A stretch of 64,000 nt of DNA from Gemmataceae bacterium. GTDB taxonomy: Bacteria; Planctomycetota; Planctomycetia; Gemmatales; Gemmataceae. The notes beneath the pieces are model-generated. The model ran no database searches, had not been told where the DNA came from, and worked only from the letters and a program-made list of their open reading frames with translations. How positions within the stretch are numbered: the stretch's first letter is position 1; every line of letters begins with the position of its first letter. Location of the stretch: assembly GCA_022842245.1 (NCBI GenBank), contig JALHPZ010000031.1:1-64000 (forward strand), in the 5' to 3' direction. The translations under genes and the position numbers were made by a program. Shown here in pieces: positions 58,163-64,000 of this stretch.

Positions 58163-59269
58163 GTGCGGCCGATCCTTCCGCTGTTCCTGATCCTGGTATC
58201 CGTTCCGTCGCTCGGCGCCGCGCCCCCGCGCGAACGGATGGACGACGCCATCGATCGCGGCCTCGTCTTCCTCCGCAACAGCCAGAACAACGACGGCAGC
58301 TGGTCCGGCGGCGGGGGACTGTTCGCGATGGGCGGCGGCCGGGGCGATCTCGCCGTCACCGCGCTCTCGGTGATGGCGTTCCTGTCGGCGGGGCACGTGC
58401 CGGGCGAAGGCAAGCACGGAGCCGCCATCGAGAAGGGCGTCCGCCACGTCATGGGCCAGCAGCAGCGCAACGGGTTGTTCGCGGGCAGCGGCGGCGGGTT
58501 CGGCGGCGGGCAGGAGATGTACACCCACGGCATCTGCACGCTCATGCTCGCCGAGGCCGCCGGCATGACCGACGGCAAACTCGCGGAGGAACTCCGCACG
58601 CGCCTCACCGCCGCCGTTACTTGCGTTCTCGCCGGCCAGCGCCAGCACAACGGACCCGACCGCGGCGGCTGGCGCTATCGCATGGTCGGCTCCGACGCCG
58701 ACCTCAGTGTCACCGGCTGGCAGCTCATGGCCCTGCGCGGCGCCCGCAACCTCGGCTGCGATGTCCCCGCCGAGCGGATCAAGCAGGCCGTCGACTACGT
58801 CCGCCGCTGCCACGACCCCCTCAGCGGCGGCTTCCGCTATACGACGCAGAACCAGCTCACGGTCCCCTGCACCGGCACCGGCATCCTCGCCATGGAACTC
58901 TGCGGCAAGGAATACCACCGCTCGCCCGAAGTCCTCCGCGCCGGCGCGTTCATCCTCCAGCGCAACCTGAACCCGGGCCAGGCGCACTTCTTCTACGGCA
59001 TCTACTACACCTCGCAGGGGATGTTCCAGTTGGGCGGCAACGAGTGGAAAGCCTTCCGGCCGCGGCTGCACGCCCTGCTGCTCCAGCAGAACCCGCCGCG
59101 TGCGGATGGGTCCTGGCAGGCCGGCGGACAGGCCGCGTACGACGACATGCAACAGGGGCCGAACTACTGCACCGCGATGGCGATTCTGGCGCTCACGGTC
59201 GAATATCGCTATCTGCCGATCTACCAGCGATTTGAAGAGCCGATCGAAAAGGATGCGAACGATCCGTGA
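58163..59269 (+). CDS. Squalene-oxidase/prenyltransferase-like repeat protein, exported
   Basis: A 368-residue protein with a signal peptide (RPILPLFLILVSVPSLGAAP), starting at a GTG at 58163. Helical repeats of the alpha/alpha-toroid follow: AIDRGLVFLRNSQNNDGSW, GDLAVTALSVMAFLSAGH, GICTLMLAEAAGM, TGWQLMALRGARNLGC, DPLSGGFRYTTQ, and GTGILAMELCGKEY. The Gly-Gly/Trp pattern (DGSW, GGWRY, GGFRY) is the prenyltransferase and squalene oxidase repeat, which here probably has no cyclase activity because the DxDD acid is not seen. Such exported repeat proteins are common in planctomycetes. A small lipoprotein gene converges 4 bases after its stop. Confidence 0.85.
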   Translation: MRPILPLFLILVSVPSLGAAPPRERMDDAIDRGLVFLRNSQNNDGSWSGGGGLFAMGGGRGDLAVTALSVMAFLSAGHVPGEGKHGAAIEKGVRHVMGQQQRNGLFAGSGGGFGGGQEMYTHGICTLMLAEAAGMTDGKLAEELRTRLTAAVTCVLAGQRQHNGPDRGGWRYRMVGSDADLSVTGWQLMALRGARNLGCDVPAERIKQAVDYVRRCHDPLSGGFRYTTQNQLTVPCTGTGILAMELCGKEYHRSPEVLRAGAFILQRNLNPGQAHFFYGIYYTSQGMFQLGGNEWKAFRPRLHALLLQQNPPRADGSWQAGGQAAYDDMQQGPNYCTAMAILALTVEYRYLPIYQRFEEPIEKDANDP

Positions 59270-59273
59270 CGGG

Positions 59274-59408
59274 TTACTTGCCGTCGGGCTGGGTCGCAGT
59301 GGACTTGGGGACGTCGTAGTCCTTGTTCTTGCCTCGGTCGGAGCGCGTGGTGCACCCGGCGAGGGTGAACAGGCCGACGATGACGAGGAATTGGAAAATC
59401 GCGCGCAT
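59274..59408 (-). CDS. Tiny lipoprotein, 44 residues
   Basis: The frame reads MRAIFQFLVIVGLFTLAGCT, then a charged tail (RSDRGKNKDYDVPK). LAGC is a good lipobox, so the mature protein would be about 26 residues with lipid at the Cys. A weak GGAT ribosome site lies upstream. Its function is unknown; the gene is convergent with the repeat-protein gene. Confidence 0.65.
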   Translation of the reverse strand: MRAIFQFLVIVGLFTLAGCTTRSDRGKNKDYDVPKSTATQPDGK

Positions 59409-59476
59409 GGAGTGATCCGGGAAAAGCAACGTGCCGACCGGTCCCGGTCGGCACGCCGCGCGGGAAGCGGTCGAAG

Positions 59477-59602
59477 TTAGGACTTCTTCTCTTCCTTCTT
59501 TTCTTCCTTCTTCGGGGCGGCCGGGGCCGAGCTGCTGCCGCCGCAGCCGACGGTGGCGCTGAGGGCGAAAGCCGCGACGAGCAGAGCGAGGAACTTCTTC
59601 AT
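59477..59602 (-). CDS. Tiny lipoprotein with KKEEKK tail
   Basis: A 41-residue frame: MKKFLALLVAAFALSATVGC, then GGSSSAPAAP and a tail of Lys and Glu. TVGC is the lipobox. GGAG lies 8 bases before the ATG. It is a shorter relative of the gene at 59720 (same MKK start, VGCGGSSS and KKEEKK tail), so the two probably arose by duplication. The mature part is only about 22 residues, a possible membrane-anchored charged brush. Confidence 0.65.
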   Translation of the reverse strand: MKKFLALLVAAFALSATVGCGGSSSAPAAPKKEEKKEEKKS

Positions 59603-59719
59603 GGATTCACTCCAAAGTGATGTTGGTCGATCGGGGGATCGCCCGTAATTCGCCGGCCGGAGCCGGCGACGCGTCGGGCGAAAACGCGAAAAGGTCCACG
59701 GGGCGAAAGCCCCGGCGGG

Positions 59720-59947
59720 TTACTTCTTCTCTTCCTTCTTGGGTTCTTCCTTCTTCGGCTCTTCCTTCTTGGGTTCTTCCTTCTTCGGCTCTTCCTTCTT
59801 GGGCTCTTCGGCCTTCTTGTCGTCGGCCTTCTTCTCTTCCTTCTTGTCGGCCGGCTTCGGGGCCGGAGCCGTGCTGCTGCTGCCGCCACAGCCGACCGTC
59901 ATGCCGAGAGCGAACGCCACGGCGAGCATCATGAGGTACTTCTTCAT
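59720..59947 (-). CDS. Small lipoprotein with tandem EEPKK repeats
   Basis: A 75-residue protein: MKKYLMMLAVAFALGMTVGC with lipobox TVGC, GGSSSTAPAPKPADKK, then charge-alternating EEPKK repeats, five in a row, encoded by 15-base DNA repeats. The repeats would form an extended or single-helix charged stalk outside the membrane. It is a longer paralogue of the 59477 gene. The repeat tract may expand or contract by slippage. Its function is unknown. Confidence 0.75.
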   Translation of the reverse strand: MKKYLMMLAVAFALGMTVGCGGSSSTAPAPKPADKKEEKKADDKKAEEPKKEEPKKEEPKKEEPKKEEPKKEEKK

Positions 59948-60265
59948 CGGAACACTCCTGAGGTAGATACGGACCGAAACTCGGAGAACCGCCGGGAACC
60001 CGCTCCCCCGATGGAAGCGATCCGGCGGGCGAGGGCGGCTGAACGACCGCGTACCGTTTCGGCTCGTGAAAACTTACACGAACCGTACGGGCCGACAAGG
60101 GTCGCGCCGCCCCCGACTCCACACACACGATGCGCCGTCAAAGACTTTATTCCCGAAAATCCCGACGCCGAAACCGCGAACTCCGTATCGTCTCCGAATC
60201 GCGGAGAAATCTTCGGGAATAAATTCCCGCGCTTCGCATCTTCTCCATCGACGGGGGACCGTGGC
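59948..60265. promoter_or_regulatory. 318-base gap with an inverted repeat upstream of the ECF sigma gene
   Basis: No supported gene. TTTATTCCCGAA (60146-60157) and TTCGGGAATAAA (60212-60223) are perfect 12-base inverted repeats 54 bases apart. The pair lies 43-120 bases upstream of the sigma factor start and may be an operator or an ECF-dependent promoter feature. The region 60000-60120 holds nothing else that I can name. Confidence 0.5.
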
Positions 60266-60781
60266 ATGGCGGCGGCGATCGATGCGAACGCGCTGATCGA
60301 CGCCCACTACCGATCCCTGTACCGCTACGCGTACCGCCTCGGCGGCTCCGCCGCGGACGCCGACGACCTCGTGCAGGAAACCTTCGGCAAGGCCCTCCCG
60401 CGACTCGCAACCCTGCGGGAGCCGGCCCACGCCAAGGCCTGGCTCTTCCGCATCCTGCGGAACGCCTACCTGCACCGCGTCCGCGACGAGAAGCGGAACC
60501 GCTGCGTACCCGGCGAGAACCTCGACGGCTACGCGGCGCCCGAACCGGCTCCACCGCCGGCCGTGGACCCCGCCACCCTGCAGGCGGCCCTGGACGACCT
60601 CGACGAGACGTTCCGGACGCCGTTGATCTTGTTCTATTTCGAAGATTTCAGCTACCGTGAGATCGCGGACCAGATGGATCTGCCGATCGGCACGGTGATG
60701 TCCCGCCTGGCGCGGGCCAAGAACTACCTCCGGGCGAAACTCTCGCCGGGAAACGAGACCGATGGATTGCCCGCACGCTAA
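60266..60781 (+). CDS. ECF RNA polymerase sigma factor
   Basis: A 171-residue sigma-70 family ECF protein: IDAHYRSLYRYAYRLGGSAADADDLVQETFGKAL is region 2 (residues 10-45), and LDDLDETFRTPLILFYFEDFSYREIADQMDLPIGTVMSRLARAKNYL is region 4. The length is usual for ECF factors. The gene overlaps the downstream anti-sigma gene by 20 bases, the normal layout for an ECF/ZAS pair. An earlier frame from 60011 is a shadow. The stimulus is unknown. An inverted repeat upstream may mark autoregulation. Confidence 0.92.
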   Translation: MAAAIDANALIDAHYRSLYRYAYRLGGSAADADDLVQETFGKALPRLATLREPAHAKAWLFRILRNAYLHRVRDEKRNRCVPGENLDGYAAPEPAPPPAVDPATLQAALDDLDETFRTPLILFYFEDFSYREIADQMDLPIGTVMSRLARAKNYLRAKLSPGNETDGLPAR

Positions 60782-61475
60782 CCTGTTGCTGCTGTTCCAC
60801 CGGCCCGGTCGGCCGTCCGACCTCGCGCCGGCGGATGCCGCCGCGCTGGACGCGCACCTCGCCGCATGCCCGGCCTGCGCGGCGACGCTCGCCGCGCGCA
60901 CCGCCCAGGACGCCGCCGTCGGTGCCGCGATGAATGCCGTGCCCGTGCCGGTCGACCTGCCCGACCGCCTGAAATCGAATCTCGCGTCGCAGCTTCGTTG
61001 GGCCTGGCGGCGCGCGGCCGTGAAGTACGCCCTCGCCGCCTCGCTGCTCGTCGCCGCGTACGGTGCCTTCGTGGCCTACACCCGGCCCGTGCTCGACCTC
61101 GCCGCCCTCGCCGACCACCAGGACCGACTCTGGCAGGCGCCGGGCCTCACCACCGCCGACTGGCTCACCGAACACCGCCTGACCGACGCGCTGCCCGAAG
61201 CCTTCGACCTCCGCCTCGCCACGTTCGCGGGCCGCCGCGACCTTCAGGGCGTGCCCACGCTGGCGCTCCGACTGGACGCGAACGGCCGGCAGACCGCCTG
61301 GGTCTATTTCCTCCGCCCCGCCGATCACAACCTGCGCGAAATCGCCACCGGCCAATACACCAGCAATGTCGCGGTCCGCGTCTACCGCGACCTGCCGGGA
61401 GGCTGGACCGTCGTCGTCGCCTACACGGGCAACCACTTCAACGCCTTCCTCCGCGGCCCCGGTTCCGACGCGTAA
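60762..61475 (+). CDS. Anti-sigma factor with zinc (ZAS) motif and one transmembrane helix
   Basis: A 237-residue protein. The N-terminal domain holds LDAHLAACPACAATL, the H-x3-C-x2-C motif of zinc-associated anti-sigma factors, after an early Cys and His (MDCPHANLL). A single hydrophobic helix follows (YALAASLLVAAYGAFVAY, about 87-104), then a periplasmic domain of about 130 residues (TLALRLDANGRQTAWVYFL). It would bind the ECF factor encoded upstream and release it on a signal at the periplasmic side. The 20-base overlap with the sigma gene supports the pairing. Confidence 0.87.
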   Translation: MDCPHANLLLLFHRPGRPSDLAPADAAALDAHLAACPACAATLAARTAQDAAVGAAMNAVPVPVDLPDRLKSNLASQLRWAWRRAAVKYALAASLLVAAYGAFVAYTRPVLDLAALADHQDRLWQAPGLTTADWLTEHRLTDALPEAFDLRLATFAGRRDLQGVPTLALRLDANGRQTAWVYFLRPADHNLREIATGQYTSNVAVRVYRDLPGGWTVVVAYTGNHFNAFLRGPGSDA

Positions 61476-61490
61476 CCCGGACTCGCGTTC

Positions 61491-62030
61491 ATGAACCCGC
61501 CCGACAACCCCTACGGCGAATACCAGCCGAATCCGACTCCGACGCCCGCCCAGCGCGCCGCCGCCATCGAGGCAATCGCCGCCCTGCCTTATGAGCTGCG
61601 CGAAGCCCTCGACGGCCTCTCCGACGAGGAGATCGACGGCACCAAGTACCGCAACTGGACCATCCGCCAGATCGTCCATCACCTCGCCGACAGCCACGCC
61701 AACGGCCTGTTGCGCATGAAACTCGCGCTCACGGCCGATACGCCCCGCATCTTCGCCTACGATCCCGGCGCGTTCGTCGCCCTCCCGGATTCGTCCGAAC
61801 TCCCCGCGGACATCGCGCTCGTCCAACTCGACGCGATCCACGCGCGCTGGAGCCACCTGTTGAAATCGCTGACGGATGATCAATTCGCGAAGTGCTACTT
61901 CCATCCGGAACCGAACCGGCCGGTCGCGCTGAACGAAGCCGTGGGCCTCTACGCCTGGCACGGCCGGCACCACACCGCGCAGATCCAGTGGATCCGCAAG
62001 AACCGGCTGAATGAGGTGGAAAGCCTTTAA
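61491..62030 (+). CDS. DinB/YfiT-like metal-dependent protein
   Basis: A 179-residue four-helix DinB-superfamily protein, close to Bacillus YfiT (bacillithiol S-transferase-like). RNWTIRQIVHHLADSHANG and GLYAWHGRHHTAQIQWIRK supply the three His of the metal site (one in the first, H-x3-H in the second). The N-terminal NPYGEYQPNP resembles YfiT. It may transfer a thiol or hydrolyse a small molecule. It begins 15 bases after the anti-sigma gene and may be part of that operon, so it is a candidate member of the regulon. Confidence 0.86.
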   Translation: MNPPDNPYGEYQPNPTPTPAQRAAAIEAIAALPYELREALDGLSDEEIDGTKYRNWTIRQIVHHLADSHANGLLRMKLALTADTPRIFAYDPGAFVALPDSSELPADIALVQLDAIHARWSHLLKSLTDDQFAKCYFHPEPNRPVALNEAVGLYAWHGRHHTAQIQWIRKNRLNEVESL

Positions 62031-62038
62031 CCGAATCT

Positions 62039-62096
62039 CGGAACGGAGCGCGGCGGCGACCGCGCTCCGTTCCGAAGACTCCGCGTCGCGGCTAAA
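62039..62096. repeat. Hairpin plus dispersed repeat, copy 3
   Basis: CGGAACGGAGCGCGG (62039-62053) pairs perfectly with CCGCGCTCCGTTCCG (62060-62074) around a 6-base loop. The 3-prime arm runs into TTCCGAAGACTCCGCGTCGC, the same core as at 448-480 and 2685-2714. It lies in the gap between convergent genes (ends 62030 and 62106) and may act as a terminator. Confidence 0.7.
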
Positions 62097-62105
62097 CTGT
62101 GTTGG

Positions 62106-63680
62106 TCAAATCCCCAAGAGCTTCCGCGATTCCTCGTAGCCGGGCGCGCGGCCGTCGGGCTTGTCCTGCTGGCTGTAGCCGTAGGAACTGGCCGCGACCC
62201 GCGCCAGGCCCATGAGCTGCCGCCAGCGGAACGCCGGGCGCGTCGTCGCGAACTCCTCGACCACCGTCTGGTAGTACTTCTCGTTGTGCAGTCGGCCGTC
62301 CTCGCTGATCATGTACTGCCGGAGCATGGCGAACACCGGCTTCGCCTCGTAGCCCTTCACGGCGTACTGGTGGACGATGGCGCACGCGCGGACCTGCCGG
62401 TTCTCGCGGACCGCGCCGTCGAGTTCCTTGAGCAGTTCCTCGGGCGAAGTCCCCTTCACGTCGAGCGTGTGCTCCTTCCACGGATACGGGTCCTTCTGGT
62501 GGCCGGGGGTCGGCTTGCGGTTGGTCGAGTACTCCCAGTGGCGGGCGATGTCGACGGCGGCGAGGATGAGGCCGGCGGCGCGGTTGCGCGGGTTCGCCAC
62601 GCGCGCCATGTTCCGCCAGGCGTTCGTCTCGTCGGACATGTGCACGCCGGCCGAGTCGCCGTGGGTGCGGAAGCCCATGTTCCCGCCCATGTTCTCGACC
62701 TGCCGCAACAGCAGCTGATTGGCCGCCAGCGAGATCGCCTCGCCGACGTGCTCGGGCGAGAACCCCTCGGCCAGCGCCGCGGCGACCGCGCCGCCCGACT
62801 GCTCCGGCTTCGCGGTCAGCACCGTCTCGCAAAGACCCGCCAGCCAGAGGTTGTCGCCCGTGCGCTTACCATTCGGCCCTTCGAGCAGCTTGTGCTGGTC
62901 CAGCAGCATCGGCAGCAGTTTCCGCGTCTGCGCCAGTTGCTCGGGCTTGGCGTGCGAATCGGCGCAGCGCTTCGCCGTCTGGCGCACCGACTGCCGCAGC
63001 ATCGTGATCGCGTGGTCCTTGCCGACGAAATCGAGCATCACCCACGCGCGCCACGGCATGACGGCGCTGTGGACGTCGTGGTTGTCCTCGACACCGAGGA
63101 TGGCGGCGTTCAGCGCGTCCTCCGGCGAGCCGAGCGCCGCAAGACGCTTCTCGGCCTCGCCGCCGTTGCCGGTGTTCACCGCCTCGCGCACCTTCTCGCC
63201 GGTCATCGGTTCCGGCTTCGGTTCGATCCTGCGTAGCACGTCCTTCGCCCGGCCGCCGTGGCTCTGCGTGTAGTGGGCGTTCCGGTACAGGACCTTCCAG
63301 ATCGGCAACGGCTGCTCGGCCTTCGGAAGCTGCTGCGCCATCTGATACGCCGGCGCCAGCGCCATGAACGTGTGGAAGCCGAAGTAGTCCTCGCCGCCGA
63401 AGGTGCGGGCGTTGGCGAGCGCGCCGGCGGCCGTGAGCGTGCGCAGGTCGGTGCCGGCCTTGTGTTTCTCGGCGAGCGCCGGCAGCAGCTTCTCCTTCGG
63501 CGTTTCCTGCAGGAGCGCGACGAGCGGTTCGAGGTCGCCGAAGGTGAGGGGCTTGGATTCCTCGTCGGCGCGGGCCGTGGAGGCGAGGCCGAGTTCGAGC
63601 GCCAGCGGCGCGCCGACGCCGGCGAGGAGCATGCCGCGGCCGACGTCTTCGAGGAACTCGCGGCGGTGGGAGGGATTCAT
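62106..63680 (-). CDS. Tat-type exported protein of unknown function
   Basis: A 524-residue protein. NPSHRREFLEDVGRGMLLAGVG is a Tat-like signal with the twin Arg. The mature part is alpha-helical: TFGDLEPLVALLQETPKEKLL, GEDYFGFHTFMALAPAYQMA, and many His in DNHDVHSAVMPWRAW and GFRTHGDSAGVHMS. These His and the acidic residues could bind metals. I do not recognise the family, though similar exported helical proteins occur in planctomycetes. The ATG at 63680 has GGAG upstream; the longer frame to 63875 is rejected. It lies between convergent and divergent neighbours. Confidence 0.75.
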   Translation of the reverse strand: MNPSHRREFLEDVGRGMLLAGVGAPLALELGLASTARADEESKPLTFGDLEPLVALLQETPKEKLLPALAEKHKAGTDLRTLTAAGALANARTFGGEDYFGFHTFMALAPAYQMAQQLPKAEQPLPIWKVLYRNAHYTQSHGGRAKDVLRRIEPKPEPMTGEKVREAVNTGNGGEAEKRLAALGSPEDALNAAILGVEDNHDVHSAVMPWRAWVMLDFVGKDHAITMLRQSVRQTAKRCADSHAKPEQLAQTRKLLPMLLDQHKLLEGPNGKRTGDNLWLAGLCETVLTAKPEQSGGAVAAALAEGFSPEHVGEAISLAANQLLLRQVENMGGNMGFRTHGDSAGVHMSDETNAWRNMARVANPRNRAAGLILAAVDIARHWEYSTNRKPTPGHQKDPYPWKEHTLDVKGTSPEELLKELDGAVRENRQVRACAIVHQYAVKGYEAKPVFAMLRQYMISEDGRLHNEKYYQTVVEEFATTRPAFRWRQLMGLARVAASSYGYSQQDKPDGRAPGYEESRKLLGI

Positions 63681-63867
63681 GACCGGCTCCGGGAGAGGGA
63701 TGGGCCAACGCACATCGTAACGCGCGAACATCGCCGGAGCACCGTGCAAACTCGCGAATGCGAAGGCGGCGATTTTCGATCGAACCGTGGATCGACCGTG
63801 GCGACCGTCGACTCGTCGGAATTCGGGCGCGGCCCTATCCTTTCCCCATTCATTCCGAGAAGCTTCC

Positions 63868-64000
63868 GTGCCCACTTATCTCATCACCGGCGCCACCGGG
63901 TTCGTCGGCAGCCACGTCGCCGACCTCGCCACCCAGCGAGGCATCACCGTCCGCGCGCTCGCGCGGCCGACCGCGGACCTCTCGCACCTGAAATCGATCG
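63868..64000 (+). CDS. NAD-dependent epimerase/dehydratase family protein (N-terminal fragment)
   Basis: The first 44 residues begin at a GTG and read PTYLITGATGFVGSHVADLA, the T-G-x-x-G-x-x-G NAD(P) motif of extended SDRs (epimerase/dehydratase type). ITVRALARPTADLSHL follows, which is typical of UDP-sugar epimerase-like or dihydroflavonol-reductase-like members. The rest lies beyond the window, so the substrate is not known. Confidence 0.85.
   Translation, partial: MPTYLITGATGFVGSHVADLATQRGITVRALARPTADLSHLKSI

Noticed and set aside
59739..59830. A short tandem repeat that could look like a CRISPR or satellite
   Set aside because: The 15-base units are in frame and encode EEPKK in a lipoprotein; there are no spacers.

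Overview
The window is a GC-rich (roughly two thirds G+C by eye), densely coded stretch of a planctomycete chromosome, most likely from the Gemmata lineage (Gemmataceae). The evidence is the gene content: a DUF1501 protein, exported proteins with pre-peptidase C-terminal (PPC) type repeats, an ECF sigma factor with a very long C-terminal extension, a TIGR03067-type protein, a squalene-oxidase-like repeat protein, a type III glutamine synthetase, an Rpn-like PD-(D/E)XK protein, and many small exported proteins. There is no rRNA, CRISPR array, prophage or complete insertion sequence.

Layout. 1-9 kb: end of a membrane protein, ribosome-rescue factor ArfB, a GT-C glycosyltransferase, a sugar isomerase/epimerase-like protein, a zinc-ribbon CBS protein, DUF1501, CsrA with its own promoter and terminators, a methyltransferase with a regulatory domain, and an Rrf2 regulator. 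9-20.5 kb: UppP, MnmA, FabH, exported unknowns, a threonine-dehydratase-like enzyme, an amidase and an AstE/AspA-like deacylase. 20.6-25 kb: a small exported Cys protein; a minus-strand operon of DUF350 protein, lipoprotein and an atypical PII protein; then clpB behind a textbook sigma-54 promoter. 25-34 kb: NHL propeller, class C serine hydrolase, YbeY, GSIII, an ArsR/copper-storage pair, a second GT-C enzyme and a heme protein. 34.3-36.4 kb: an inverted-repeat element, an AAA ATPase and an AT-richer HNH nuclease gene that looks recently acquired. 36.4-48 kb: sialate O-acetylesterase, a PPC protein, UxaE-like epimerase, LOG protein, a PIN toxin/antitoxin pair, PfpI-like protein, membrane heme protein, NrnA, SDR, QueC and QueF. 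48-64 kb: a short tRNA-Trp-like gene, the long ECF factor, Rpn-like and NYN proteins, LarB, PDZ protein, GNAT, RmlD, a DUF5678/retropepsin pair, exported proteins, three tiny lipoproteins, an ECF/ZAS anti-sigma pair, a DinB/YfiT-like protein, a Tat-type exported unknown and the start of an NAD-dependent epimerase.

Most genes are standalone or in two- to three-gene runs with ATGA-type overlaps. Small dispersed inverted repeats sit between genes at many points, and one of them has supplied the signal peptide of an exported protein. The most notable observations are a PII protein lacking the two C-loop arginines that contact ATP, linked to DUF350 and a lipoprotein; the sigma-54 promoter of clpB; the repeat-derived signal peptide; the ArsR/Csp copper-storage unit; and the DUF5678/retropepsin gene pair. 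I did not find a large multi-gene system that I could call clearly new.
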